Below are positions 42,497-51,757 of a stretch of DNA of 64,000 nt, in pieces (position 1 is the stretch's first letter; each line of letters opens with the position of its first letter). Origin of the DNA: Allobosea sp. CRIB-10 (GTDB taxonomy: Bacteria; Pseudomonadota; Alphaproteobacteria; Rhizobiales; Beijerinckiaceae). The notes below the pieces were generated by a model. That model did not search any database, was not told the origin of the DNA, and saw only the letters and a program-made list of their open reading frames with translations. The DNA lies in contig NZ_FOKP01000024.1 in NCBI RefSeq assembly GCF_900112185.1, positions 1 to 64,000 of the forward strand. The letters are read 5' to 3'. The translations under genes were made by a program, and so were the position numbers.

Positions 42497-43354
42497 ATGT
42501 CCACTAAGACCACCCTTCACAATGCTTCTTCCCGCGCGTTTGCTGCCACGTCTTCTGAAGTCAACAGACTGGAGGCAGGATTTAACATCGACCTCAAGCT
42601 CTTCGTTATCGTGATGGACAACAAGGGCGGGGTTGGAAAAAGCAAGATGGCAGAGATCTGCTACTATGCACTCGCCAACCCGGCAGGTGGAACGAGGAAG
42701 GTCTACGTCGGCGAGACCGACAACGCGAACAAGACGATGAACATGACGGTAGGAGCGGAATTCATCGATCTTGATGCTGTCGAGTGGCAGGGACATCTCG
42801 AGGATATCGGCCACCGCATGGCAGAAGGCGAATTCGATCATGCCGTGCTGGATCTCGGCGCGCGGTCTGAGGGGGTCGTGAAAAAGTTCCTTCCGGAGTT
42901 CGCCGACCTTCTCAAGCCACTCGGGGTCCGGCTCGTTATCGTCAGGCCGATTACCCTGAGTACCTTCGTCCAGAATAATGCGAGCCGGTTTTGCTCCAAG
43001 ACGAAGACCGACGAGATGGGTGTCGTCATGGTCCGCAATCTCTCCCAGGGCCGCGAAGAGAAGTACTTCGCCGACTGGATGAAGTCCGATACGCGGACTG
43101 CGATGATCGCGCGAGGCGCGATCGAGATCGATATGGAGGACGCCGGCCCACGCTGGTCCGACGAAGCGATCGGGTTCAGGCTTTCGTTCTCCGATATCGC
43201 GTTCTCTCGGTTCGACAAGATCAAGGACGACGAGCTCCGTGGCTTGGCAATCCAGATCTTCACGGGGCCCGTCCAGCGGTTTCTGACCCGATGGCTCAAA
43301 AGGCAGGCCGAAGTGTTCGCTACCGCGCTCTTCAAGGCAGCGGAGCGTCCGTGA
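42497..43354 (+). CDS. ParA/MinD-type ATPase (StbB/TraL-like)
   Basis: A 285-residue ATPase with the deviant Walker A motif DNKGGVGKSKMAE (about residues 42-54), where the first Lys is the signature residue. HAVLDLGARSEG serves as the Walker B/switch region. An N-terminal 35-residue extension precedes the fold. TAGGAG lies upstream of ATG 42497. Such proteins position DNA or transfer machinery. The neighbours are mobility genes, so a role in element partition or transfer is likely. Confidence 0.82.
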   Translation: MSTKTTLHNASSRAFAATSSEVNRLEAGFNIDLKLFVIVMDNKGGVGKSKMAEICYYALANPAGGTRKVYVGETDNANKTMNMTVGAEFIDLDAVEWQGHLEDIGHRMAEGEFDHAVLDLGARSEGVVKKFLPEFADLLKPLGVRLVIVRPITLSTFVQNNASRFCSKTKTDEMGVVMVRNLSQGREEKYFADWMKSDTRTAMIARGAIEIDMEDAGPRWSDEAIGFRLSFSDIAFSRFDKIKDDELRGLAIQIFTGPVQRFLTRWLKRQAEVFATALFKAAERP

Positions 43355-43355
43355 C

Positions 43356-44216
43356 ATGGGGTCGCTCGATGAGAGGCTCCGGGAACTGGACCGACAGATT
43401 CCGTGGTACCGTCGGATCAACAAGCCGAGCGACGCGGATCGGAGCGCCGCCTCGCTGATGCTCGTCAACGCTTGGGCGGCTGGCCTGCCCAAGATACTCA
43501 TAGGCATGGTCGCGACCATCGTCCTGAGCGTCGCTTTGCTGTGGCTCGGGGGGTGGAGGGTCGTCAGATTGTCCGACGCGCGGCTGGTCAGCGCGGTCCG
43601 GACACATGTTCCCAACGCGGATTCAATCACGGAGAATGCCGCTGTAGAGCGCGCGACAGCTTTGGAAAAAGAGCTCTCGCTCCTGTCCGAACTGATCGCC
43701 GATCCCGTTCCGGTGGAGACGTTTTCCTGGATCGGTCGGCTGAGCTTTGCGACGCCCCCACTCGTTCGGGGCGATCGCATTGCCGCCCTCAAGGACTTAG
43801 TCCGCCTGCTTGGCGATGCGTCACCGAACGATCGTATTGCTCGCCTGGATTGGCTCGTAACGCTTGCCCTGTCTGCGCAGGATCCCAGGACGGGATTGGG
43901 TCACGCCCTGAATGCCCTTTCGCAGCTACCACAGGCCGTGCGCATTGAAATCATGGCCGACCGCGCCGCAAAATTCTCGGCAGTCGTCAGGGCGCTGGGC
44001 GAACGTCCTGCATCCGAAGCTAACCTGCGGAGCCTCGATGAAGAGCTCGCGAACAAGCAAGCAGGGCTCGACGCAGAGATCGCAAAACGCCGTTCCAGCA
44101 TCGAGGCGGTGCGCTTACGGAATAGCCAAGTTTCGGGCATCGGCACGACCTGCGCTGCGCCCTGGCGTCAGTTTGATCTTTGCGCCAGAAAAGTGCTCGG
44201 TGAAGGCGGTCGATGA
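43356..44216 (+). CDS. Hypothetical membrane protein following the ParA-like gene
   Basis: A 286-residue protein with one strong membrane helix near residues 45-67 (ILIGMVATIVLSVALLWLGG) and a large, mostly helical C-terminal domain with coiled-coil tendency (LDEELANKQAGLDAEIAKRR). It ends with two Cys-containing segments (TTCAAPW, DLCARK). It starts 1 bp after the ParA-like stop. It may anchor the ATPase at the membrane, by analogy with transfer accessory modules. Confidence 0.62.
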   Translation: MGSLDERLRELDRQIPWYRRINKPSDADRSAASLMLVNAWAAGLPKILIGMVATIVLSVALLWLGGWRVVRLSDARLVSAVRTHVPNADSITENAAVERATALEKELSLLSELIADPVPVETFSWIGRLSFATPPLVRGDRIAALKDLVRLLGDASPNDRIARLDWLVTLALSAQDPRTGLGHALNALSQLPQAVRIEIMADRAAKFSAVVRALGERPASEANLRSLDEELANKQAGLDAEIAKRRSSIEAVRLRNSQVSGIGTTCAAPWRQFDLCARKVLGEGGR

Positions 44217-44257
44217 CGCGACCAGCTGCCTCAGCGCGACGCTGCGCATTGGAAGAC

Positions 44258-46339
44258 TTAGCGCCACATACTTCGCATCTGTGCGCGGACGTCGATCCTC
44301 GGGCCGTTGCTCGGCATGCGGGCTGGCTCGCCTGCAGCCAGAGGCCAAGCGCAGCGCTCGAAACGTAGCAGCAGATCGTTCGGGATGAAGCGCGTCCTGT
44401 TGGCATAGACATGCCGGTCGCCGTTGGAAGACTGGCCATGGGTGAAGAAGCGCTGCGGCACGACGAGATGAAGGTCGTCCTTCGCGCGGGTCATCGCGAC
44501 ATAGAGCAGGCGGCGCTCCTCCTCGATCTCCTCGCTGGTGCCGACGCCGAGATCGGACGGGATGCAGCCGTCGACGACGTTCATCACGAAGACGGATGTC
44601 CACTCCTGGCCCTTGGCGGAATGGATCGTCGAGAGGATCAGATAATCCTCGTCGAGTAGCGGCACGCCTGCCTGATCGCTCGTCGCATGGGGTGGGTCCA
44701 GCGTCAGTTCGGTCAAGAACCGCTCGCGCGACGGATAGCCGCCGGCGATCTGCTCGAGCTGGACGAGGTCGGCCTGCCGGGTCGATGCGTCCTCGTGGAT
44801 GCGCTCGAGATGGGGCTCGTACCACGCGCGCGCGCGCTCGATTTCGGCAGGCCAGCCCGCTCGACCCGAGCGCAGTTCCTCGATAGCGCGAAGGAACTCT
44901 GCCCAGTCGTCGCCGGCCCTGCGCGGCGACGGTGCCGAGGCCAGCGCCTCCATCGGATCGGCAGCCGCTGCGATATGGTCCAACACGCGCTGAGCGAAGG
45001 TTGGCCCCACGCCGGGCAGCAACTGCATCACCCTGAAGCCGGCCACCTTGTCGCGCGGGTTCTCGACGAAGCGCAGCAGCGCCAGCAGGTCCTTGACATG
45101 GGCGGCGTCCAAAAACTTCAGACCGCCGAATTTGACGAAGGGGATGTTGCGCCGGGTGAGTTCGATCTCCAGCGGACCGCTGTGGTGCGAGGCCCGAAAC
45201 AGCACCGCCTGCTGCTTCAGGGGCGAGCCGGCCTCGCGGTTCTCCAGCACGCGGCTCGCGATGAAGCGGGCTTGGTCGGCTTCGTCGCGCACATTGACGA
45301 GTTGCGGCGGCGCGCCTGTGGCGCGATCGGTCCAGAGGTTCTTGGTGAAGCGCTCGCTTGCGAGGTCGATCACGCCATTGGCGGCACTGAGGATGGCCTG
45401 CGTCGAGCGGTAGTTCTGATCCAGCGTGATGATCTCGGCCGGCGGCGAGAAGGCAGTTGGGAAGTCGAGGATGTTGCGGATCGTCGCGGCCCTGAAGGAA
45501 TAGATCGACTGCGCGTCGTCGCCGACGACGGTGAGGCCGCGCCCGTCTGGCTTCAGCGCCAGAAGGATCGAGGATTGCAGCCGGTTCGTGTCCTGGTACT
45601 CGTCGACCATGACGTGGTCGAAGCGTGCGCCGATCTCGGCGGCGAGATCAGGATCGGCCATGGTCTGCGCCCAGTAGAGCAGCAGGTCGTCATAATCGAG
45701 CACGTTCTGGCGCTGCTTGGCTTCGACATAGGCGGCGAACAATTCGCGCAGTTCCGCGGCCCAGGCGACGCACCAGGAGAAGGAGCGGGTCAGCACCGCC
45801 TCGATCGGCGCTTCCGCATTGACGCAGCGCGAGTAGATCGCGAGGCAGGTACCTTTGGCCGGAAACCGGGTTTCAGTCTTAGAGAACCCCAGCTCGTGCC
45901 GCACCAGGTTCATCAGATCGGCCGCATCCTCGCGGTCATGGATCGTGAAGGCGGGATCGAGCCCGATCTGGTCGGCATAGTCGCGCAGCAGCCGCGCGCC
46001 GAGCCCGTGGAAGGTGCCGGCCCATTTCAAGGCGTCGGTCATGACGCTCGCACCATCTCCCATGACTTTGCGGGCGATCCGTTCGACGCGGCGGGTCATC
46101 TCGGCGGCGGCGCGACGCGAGAAGGTCATGAGCAGGATGCGGCGCGGATCGGCGCCCGTGACTATCAGATGAGCGACGCGATGGGCGAGCGTGTTCGTCT
46201 TGCCCGAGCCCGCGCCTGCGATGACCAGCAGAGGCGCGGCGCGGTCGCTGCCGACGCCATGCGTGACGGCGCGGCGTTGTGCCAGGTTGAGGGTGTCGAG
46301 ATAGGGCGTGGCAAGAGGCGGCGAATCGATGGCGAGCAT
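44258..46339 (-). CDS. UvrD/PcrA-type superfamily 1 DNA helicase
   Basis: A 693-residue 3'-5' helicase starting at ATG 46339. Q motif: LNLAQRRAVTHG. Walker A: AGAGSGKTNT (41-50). Motif Ia: LLMTFSRRAAAEM. DEYQDTN is motif II, VVGDDAQSIYSFRAA motif III, ITLDQNYRST motif IV, and STIHSAKGQEWTSVFV motif V. The YVAMTRAKDDLHL box follows. It is similar to the helicases often carried by islands. A near-match LexA box lies just upstream. It runs convergent to the preceding membrane protein gene. Confidence 0.9.
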   Translation of the reverse strand: MLAIDSPPLATPYLDTLNLAQRRAVTHGVGSDRAAPLLVIAGAGSGKTNTLAHRVAHLIVTGADPRRILLMTFSRRAAAEMTRRVERIARKVMGDGASVMTDALKWAGTFHGLGARLLRDYADQIGLDPAFTIHDREDAADLMNLVRHELGFSKTETRFPAKGTCLAIYSRCVNAEAPIEAVLTRSFSWCVAWAAELRELFAAYVEAKQRQNVLDYDDLLLYWAQTMADPDLAAEIGARFDHVMVDEYQDTNRLQSSILLALKPDGRGLTVVGDDAQSIYSFRAATIRNILDFPTAFSPPAEIITLDQNYRSTQAILSAANGVIDLASERFTKNLWTDRATGAPPQLVNVRDEADQARFIASRVLENREAGSPLKQQAVLFRASHHSGPLEIELTRRNIPFVKFGGLKFLDAAHVKDLLALLRFVENPRDKVAGFRVMQLLPGVGPTFAQRVLDHIAAAADPMEALASAPSPRRAGDDWAEFLRAIEELRSGRAGWPAEIERARAWYEPHLERIHEDASTRQADLVQLEQIAGGYPSRERFLTELTLDPPHATSDQAGVPLLDEDYLILSTIHSAKGQEWTSVFVMNVVDGCIPSDLGVGTSEEIEEERRLLYVAMTRAKDDLHLVVPQRFFTHGQSSNGDRHVYANRTRFIPNDLLLRFERCAWPLAAGEPARMPSNGPRIDVRAQMRSMWR

Positions 46340-46356
46340 GAGCCGGACTCGACCAG

Positions 46357-46371
46357 TTTCCGGTTTTGTTC
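46357..46371 (-). promoter_or_regulatory. Near-match LexA box upstream of the UvrD-type helicase
   Basis: On the plus strand TTTC-N7-GTTC, differing by one base from GTTC-N7-GTTC, centred 25 bp before the helicase start. It suggests SOS control like that of the umuDC operon, with lower certainty. Confidence 0.4.
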
Positions 46372-46473
46372 GCAATATCAGATGAGACCACAAGGCGGCT
46401 GGTCCAATCGCGATCACGCAAAGCGGAACGGACCCTGCCCGCCATCGTTTTGCTCCCCGACCGGGAGATTGTC

Positions 46474-46575
46474 ATGCGTAACGATCCCAAAGACAGGCTT
46501 ATCCGCGCGCTGGCGGCGCAGCTCGGCGCCGAGCGCGAGACCAGGGCGGCCATCGCGTCGGGCAGAGCATTTTAA
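46474..46575 (+). CDS. Small hypothetical protein (33 residues)
   Basis: A short helical, charged protein (MRNDPKDRLIRALAAQLGAE...) with GGGAGA six bases before ATG 46474. It lies between the divergent helicase and arsR genes. The good ribosome binding site and amphipathic pattern favour translation, but a frame this short can occur by chance. No function is known. Confidence 0.35.
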   Translation: MRNDPKDRLIRALAAQLGAERETRAAIASGRAF

Positions 46576-46619
46576 GCGGTGACCAACACAAGTTATTTTC
46601 ACAAAACTAGAAATATGGA

Positions 46620-46648
46620 TTGACGTTGGGATTCCTCGCAACGAATAT
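46620..46648 (+). promoter_or_regulatory. Candidate promoter of the arsR-arsO-like operon
   Basis: TTGACG (46620-46625), 17 bp, GAATAT (46643-46648). The arsR ATG follows six bases after the -10, so the transcript would be nearly leaderless. AT-rich sequence precedes it. Confidence 0.35.
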
Positions 46649-46654
46649 GATGCG

Positions 46655-46948
46655 ATGGATACACGCAATGCAGCCGTGAAGCTCGAAGCTCTGGGTAACC
46701 CGACCCGGCTCGCACTCTATCGCGCGTTGGTCAAAGCCGGGCACGGCGGCCTATCGGTCGGCGAGTGCCAGCAACGCCTTCAGATCGCCAGTTCGACTCT
46801 TTCCTTTCACCTCAAGGCGCTCATCCACGCAGGCCTTGTGGCGCAGGAGCGGCAAAGCCGCACACTGATCTGCCGAGCGAACTACGACGTCATGAACGCC
46901 CTGGTCGGCTTCCTCGTCGATGAGTGCTGTGTCGAGGAGCAATGCTAA
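46655..46948 (+). CDS. arsR: ArsR family metalloregulator
   Basis: A 97-residue winged-helix repressor (LEALGNPTRLALYRALVKAG; QIASSTLSFHLKALIHAGLV as recognition helix). The canonical alpha3 CVC arsenite site is absent. Instead the C-terminus has DECCVEEQC, three clustered cysteines suited to As(III). It heads the plus-strand pair encoding the flavoprotein and the MFS pump, 70 bp upstream of them. Confidence 0.88.
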   Translation: MDTRNAAVKLEALGNPTRLALYRALVKAGHGGLSVGECQQRLQIASSTLSFHLKALIHAGLVAQERQSRTLICRANYDVMNALVGFLVDECCVEEQC

Positions 46949-47018
46949 GTCCAGGCGACGGACGCCGCATGATTTTGTCCGTTATTTCGATAATTCCGGA
47001 TTTACAGGAGAGTGTTTG

Positions 47019-48407
47019 ATGAAGACGATCGCAATCATAGGGGCAGGCCCCGTGGGCCTAGCCGCGGCGGCACATGCCATCGAACGCGGGCTGAAGCCGG
47101 TCATTCTCGAGCGGGGCCCAGACGTGGGCCACGCCGTCAGGCAATGGGCTCATGTGCCGATGTTCTCACCCTGGGCATTCAACATCGACACCGCCGCCGA
47201 ACGACTGCTTGCGGCGGCGGGCTGGAACCGGCCTTCGCCCGACGCCTATCCGACTGGCGGCGATCTCCTCTGGCAATATTTGACACCGCTCGCCGAGCGG
47301 ACCGCACTGGGCGAGGCGATCCATCTCGACGCAGAGGTCGTCGCGGTGTCGCGGCTGGGCTTCGACAAGGTTAAGACTGCCGGCCGCGAGCGGGCGCCGT
47401 TCGCCGTGAGGTATCGCAACGGCGCTGGCGAGACGACCGTGCTGGCGGACGCCGTCATCGACACCTCCGGCACGTGGTTCTCGCCGAACCCCGCGGGTGC
47501 GGGCGGTTTGCCGGCCATCGGCGAAGAGGAGGCAGCCGGGCGGATCAGCCACGGCATGCCCGATGTTCTGGGCGAGGCCGGAGCTCGCTACGCCGGACGC
47601 CGCATCGCCGTCCTGGGCGGCGGGCACTCCGCGATCGGCACGCTGATCGCGCTCGCCGAACTGCAGGACCGCGCGGCCGATACCAGGATCGCCTGGCTCT
47701 ACCGCGGTCCGCACTTGACCAAGGCATTCGGTGGCGGCGCGGCTGACCAGCTCGCGGCGCGCGGGGAGCTGGGGACACGGGTCGCGCATCTGGTCGAGAG
47801 CGGGCGCATCGCCGTCGAGACGGGTTATCTGCTCGACCGGATCGAGACGCATGCGGAGGGGCTGCGACTGATCGCCGACGACGGCCGCACCGTCGCGGCG
47901 GAAGAACTCGTCGTCGCCACGGGCTTCCGGCCCGAACTCGGCTTCCTGCGCGAATTGCGCGTTGAACTCGATCCGGCGCTGGAATGTACCCCTGCGCTCG
48001 CGCCACTGATCGACCCGAACGAGCACTCCTGTGGAACGGTTCGCCCACATGGCGCGGCCGAGCTCGCCCATCCCGAGCCAGGCTTCTACATCGCTGGCAT
48101 GAAATCCTACGGCCGCGCGCCGACCTTCCTGCTCGCGACCGGGCACGAGCAGGTCCGCTCGATCGTCGCCGAGATCGCTGGCGATCATGAGGCGGCAAGG
48201 CGCGTCGAGCTCGTGCTGCTCGAGACAGGGGTATGCAGCGCGACGCCGGGCGACGCGAAGACGGCGGCGGCCTCGCAGTGCTGCGGCGGGCCGGCTCCTA
48301 TCGCGGCCGACGCCTGCTGCGCCGACGACGCCAGCGCGAAGGCGGCGGGCAAGACCGGCTGCGGTTGTGGGACGAGCGCTCGCACTGACGAACGCGCGAT
48401 GGCCTGA
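47019..48407 (+). CDS. ArsO-like flavoprotein (FAD/NAD(P)-binding) with Cys-rich tail
   Basis: A 462-residue protein starting at ATG 47019 with CAGGAG upstream. The FAD-binding GAGPVGLAAAAHA is at residues 8-20 and a second NAD(P) site GGGHSAIGTL lies near residue 205. ELVVATGFRPELG is the ATG motif of flavin monooxygenases. Flavin monooxygenase-like genes named arsO occur in arsenic operons of actinobacteria and proteobacteria. The last 65 residues are unusual: QCCGG, DACCADD and CGCG give about ten cysteines. That tail could bind arsenite or another thiophilic metal. The substrate is not known. Confidence 0.78.
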   Translation: MKTIAIIGAGPVGLAAAAHAIERGLKPVILERGPDVGHAVRQWAHVPMFSPWAFNIDTAAERLLAAAGWNRPSPDAYPTGGDLLWQYLTPLAERTALGEAIHLDAEVVAVSRLGFDKVKTAGRERAPFAVRYRNGAGETTVLADAVIDTSGTWFSPNPAGAGGLPAIGEEEAAGRISHGMPDVLGEAGARYAGRRIAVLGGGHSAIGTLIALAELQDRAADTRIAWLYRGPHLTKAFGGGAADQLAARGELGTRVAHLVESGRIAVETGYLLDRIETHAEGLRLIADDGRTVAAEELVVATGFRPELGFLRELRVELDPALECTPALAPLIDPNEHSCGTVRPHGAAELAHPEPGFYIAGMKSYGRAPTFLLATGHEQVRSIVAEIAGDHEAARRVELVLLETGVCSATPGDAKTAAASQCCGGPAPIAADACCADDASAKAAGKTGCGCGTSARTDERAMA

Positions 48408-49654
48408 TGACAACCGCGCCCACCCAGTACCCAGAGGGCGCCGCAAGCGGCGGCCTCGCTCTCATCATCGCGCTCGGCGTCACCCAGGTCGCCGGCTATG
48501 GCGCGCTGTACTACGCCTTCGCGGTGCTCGCGCCGGAGATGACCAAGAGCTTCGGCTGGGCTTCGGAATGGACCTACGGCGCCTTTGCGGCCGGGCTGCT
48601 AGCCGGTGGCCTGGCCGCGCCCATTGCCGGGAGGCTGATCGATCGTCACGGCACGCACGCAATGATGAGCCTCGGCACGGTCCTGGCTGCGGCTTCGCTG
48701 TTTGCGCTGTCGCAAGCGCGCGAGCCAGTGAGCTTCTACGCCGCGATGATCGCGCTCGAGATGGTCTCGACGCTGGTACTCTATGATGCAGCCTTCACAG
48801 CGCTGACGCAGGCACATGGACCCGGCGCGCGCCGCGCGATCAGCAAGCTGACGCTGATCGGCGGCTTCGCCTCGACCTTGTTCTGGCCGCTGACGACGGC
48901 GCTCCTCGCGAGTTTTGACTGGCGGGCGATCTACCAGATTTATGCGCTGGGCTACCTCCTCATCTGTCTGCCATTGCATGCGCTGCTGCTGCCACGCGCC
49001 ACCGGGCGAGCCACGGCCAAGGCGTCGCTCGGGGCGGACACGGCCGCTGCGGACGGGTATCTCGCCGGCTCCGCCCGTAGGCGCGCCTTCCTGCTGCTGG
49101 CGCTCGCCTTCTCGCTCCAGGGCTTCGTCGTGTCGGCGATGTCGGTGCATATGTTGACCATGCTGCAGGGGCTCGGCCTCAGCGCCGCGCTCGCGGTCGG
49201 CATCGGCGCGTTGGTCGGTCCCTCGCAGGTGGCGGGACGGCTTGTCGAGATGCTGTTCGGCACGGATCTCGAGCCGATGACGACGGCGTGGGTCTCGGCG
49301 ACTCTGATGCCGGCAGGCCTCGCGTTGCTGCTTGTCGGCGGCACGACGGCGACGCTGGCGGGGTTGTTTGCCGTCGCCTATGGCGTCAGCATGGGCTTGA
49401 GCTCGATCGTGCGCGGCACCGTGCCGTTGAGGCTGTTCGGGCCTGCCGGATACGGCGCCATGCTCGGCAAGCTCTCCGCGCCGGGACTGGCGATCAAGGC
49501 GGCCGCGCCGCTCGCCTTCGCGGTCATGGTCGAGCGCGCGGGGCTCATGCCGAGCACCGTCCTGCTGATCGTCCTGTCCGGCGCAGCGGCGGTCGCGCTC
49601 TTCGTCCTGGCCCGCTACTCGATCGACGCGCCGGCGGCACCGCTCACGAGATGA
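48407..49654 (+). CDS. MFS efflux transporter of the arsenic operon
   Basis: A 415-residue major facilitator protein with about twelve hydrophobic segments. It shows MFS signatures in AGRLIDRHGTHAMMSLG (loop 2-3) and a cytoplasmic middle loop after residue 200. Its ATG shares one base with the flavoprotein stop, so translation is coupled. It resembles MFS arsenite exporters such as ArsK in function by context only. The last 11 bp overlap the end of arsB on the other strand. Confidence 0.8.
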   Translation: MTTAPTQYPEGAASGGLALIIALGVTQVAGYGALYYAFAVLAPEMTKSFGWASEWTYGAFAAGLLAGGLAAPIAGRLIDRHGTHAMMSLGTVLAAASLFALSQAREPVSFYAAMIALEMVSTLVLYDAAFTALTQAHGPGARRAISKLTLIGGFASTLFWPLTTALLASFDWRAIYQIYALGYLLICLPLHALLLPRATGRATAKASLGADTAAADGYLAGSARRRAFLLLALAFSLQGFVVSAMSVHMLTMLQGLGLSAALAVGIGALVGPSQVAGRLVEMLFGTDLEPMTTAWVSATLMPAGLALLLVGGTTATLAGLFAVAYGVSMGLSSIVRGTVPLRLFGPAGYGAMLGKLSAPGLAIKAAAPLAFAVMVERAGLMPSTVLLIVLSGAAAVALFVLARYSIDAPAAPLTR

Positions 49655-50948
49655 ACGGCAGCCAGAGCCAGAGCGCGATCAGCGTCGCCAGCAGAACCGG
49701 CGGCGTGATCACGAGACCGATCTTCATGTACTGGGCCCAGGTAATGGTCTGGCCCTTACCGGCCAGCACATGCAGCCAGAGCAGCGTCGCCAGCGAGCCG
49801 ATCGGCGTGAACTTCGGCCCGAGATCGTTGCCGATGACGTTCGCGTAAAGCATCAGCTCCTTAGTCAGCGGCGCGACGCCGGCGCGGTCGATGGCGAGCG
49901 CACCGACCAGCGTCGCGGGCATGTTGTTCATCACCGACGCCAGGATCGCGACGACGAAGCCCGTCCCGACCGTGGCGACGAAGGTACTTTTGTCCGCGAG
50001 CCAGATGAGGACGCCGGCCGCGATCTTGGTCAGCCCTGCATTCCCGAGGCCGTAGACCACGAGATACATTCCGATCGAGAACAGCACGATCTGCCAGGGC
50101 GCCTCGCGGAGCACCTTGCCGAGCGGAACGACAGCGCCCTTGCTGCCCGCGAACCAGCGCCCAGCCACGGCCATCAGAAGAAGCGCCGCCGCGCCGGTGA
50201 CGACCGCGATCGGGATGCCGAGCGGTGCGGTGGCGAAATAGGCGACGAGCAGGACGCCGAGCAGCGGGAAGGCGGCGCGGAAGACGGCACGGTCCCTGAT
50301 CGCGCTTTGTGGCGGCTCCAGCTCCGCGACGGCGTAGCGCTCGGGGATATCCCGGCGGAAATATAGCCAGAGCACGAGCAGGGTCGCCGCCAGCGAAACC
50401 AGGTTGACCGGCGCCATGACCGCGGCATACCGGCCGAACGAGACCTGGAAGTAGTTGGCTGTGACGATGTTGACGAGGTTGGAGATCACCAGCGGCAGCG
50501 ACGTCGTGTCGGCGACGAAGCCGCAGGCGACGATGAAGGCCGTCGCCCCCGCGGGCGGAAAGTTCAGCCTCAGCAGGATGGCCAGTACGATCGGCGTCAG
50601 CAGCAGCGCCGCGCCGTCATTGGCGAAGAAGGCCGCGATGACCGCGCCGAGCAGCACGACGAGCGGGAAGAGACGCCGCCCGTCACCGCCGCCCCAGCGC
50701 GCCACATGCAATGCAGCCCAGGCGAAGAAGCCGGCCTCGTCGAGGATCAGCGAGATCACGATCAGCGCGACGAAGGTAAAGGTCGCGTCCCAGACAATGT
50801 GCCAGACCGTGCCGAGATCGGCCCAGCCGACAACGCCGGCAAGCATGGCGACGACAGCGCCACCAAGCGCCGACCAACCTATGCCGAGCCCTCTCGGCTG
50901 CCAGATGACGAGAACGAGCGTGGCCACGAAGATCGCGAGAGCAAGCAT
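49644..50948 (-). CDS. arsB: Arsenite efflux pump ArsB
   Basis: A 434-residue integral membrane protein of the ArsB/NhaD superfamily with about twelve hydrophobic segments. Signatures include FFANDGAALLLTPIVLAIL, VADTTSLPLVISNLVNIVTA and NNMPATLVGALAID. It extrudes arsenite and antimonite using the membrane potential. It is the last gene of the arsR-arsC-arsH-arsB operon, 77 bp after arsH. No arsA ATPase gene is present, so it probably works alone. Confidence 0.93.
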   Translation of the reverse strand: MLALAIFVATLVLVIWQPRGLGIGWSALGGAVVAMLAGVVGWADLGTVWHIVWDATFTFVALIVISLILDEAGFFAWAALHVARWGGGDGRRLFPLVVLLGAVIAAFFANDGAALLLTPIVLAILLRLNFPPAGATAFIVACGFVADTTSLPLVISNLVNIVTANYFQVSFGRYAAVMAPVNLVSLAATLLVLWLYFRRDIPERYAVAELEPPQSAIRDRAVFRAAFPLLGVLLVAYFATAPLGIPIAVVTGAAALLLMAVAGRWFAGSKGAVVPLGKVLREAPWQIVLFSIGMYLVVYGLGNAGLTKIAAGVLIWLADKSTFVATVGTGFVVAILASVMNNMPATLVGALAIDRAGVAPLTKELMLYANVIGNDLGPKFTPIGSLATLLWLHVLAGKGQTITWAQYMKIGLVITPPVLLATLIALWLWLPFIS

Positions 50949-51025
50949 GAGGATATCCGACGGAAGTGGTGCCGCGCACGACGAGGCGGTGAGGCAGGAA
51001 AAGAATGAGGTTTCGAAGCAGCAGG

Positions 51026-51757
51026 TCAGATCGCGGCCTGGTTGACCCGCTTCATAAGCGCATCGGCCGTTTCCACCCGCTCGGAGTAGCGATCGGTCAG
51101 GTAGCCGGATCGCCCTCGCGTCAGATGGGTGAATTTCACCAGCTCCTCGCAGACATCGACGATGCGGTCGTAGAGCGGCGAGGCTTTCATCCGGCCGGCC
51201 TCGTCGAATTCAAGGAAGGCTTTCGGGACCGAGGACTGGTTGGGGATGGTGATCATTCGCATCCAGCGGCCGAGGATGCGCATCTGGTTGACGGCGTTGA
51301 AGCTCTGAGACCCGCCGCTGACCTGAATCAGCGCCAGCGTTTTCCCTTGGGTCGGGCGCTGAGCGCCGAGGCTGAGCGGGATCCAGTCGATCTGCGCCTT
51401 CATGATCGCGGTCATGGCGCCGTGGCGCTCGGGGCTGACCCAGACCATGCCCTCGGCCCAGTTGGCGAGATCGCGCAGCTCCGCCACCTTGGGATGATCG
51501 GGCTCGGCGCCATCGGGGAGCGGCAGCTCGCGCGGGTCGAAGGTCCTGACCTCGCAGCCGAACCAGCGCAACAAGCGCCCGGCCTCTTCTGCGGCGAGCT
51601 GCGAATAGGAGCGTTCCCGGATCGAGCCGTAGAGCACGAGGATGCGCGGCGGATGACCTAGGGCATCGCCGCCGGCCAATGCCGGCACGTCGATCGCGCC
51701 CAATTGCCCGGCGACCACGTTCGGCATGTCGTTGGCGTCGCGCATCATGGTCGTCAT
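51026..51757 (-). CDS. arsH: NADPH-dependent organoarsenical oxidase ArsH
   Basis: A 243-residue flavodoxin-fold FMN protein. The FMN-phosphate loop is LYGSIRERSYSQLAAEEAGR, then WVSPERHGAMTAIMKAQIDW and QVSGGSQSFNAVNQMR. ArsH oxidises trivalent methylarsenicals and related aryl arsenicals to the pentavalent form. It overlaps arsC by 4 bp. The length is typical. Confidence 0.95.
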   Translation of the reverse strand: MTTMMRDANDMPNVVAGQLGAIDVPALAGGDALGHPPRILVLYGSIRERSYSQLAAEEAGRLLRWFGCEVRTFDPRELPLPDGAEPDHPKVAELRDLANWAEGMVWVSPERHGAMTAIMKAQIDWIPLSLGAQRPTQGKTLALIQVSGGSQSFNAVNQMRILGRWMRMITIPNQSSVPKAFLEFDEAGRMKASPLYDRIVDVCEELVKFTHLTRGRSGYLTDRYSERVETADALMKRVNQAAI

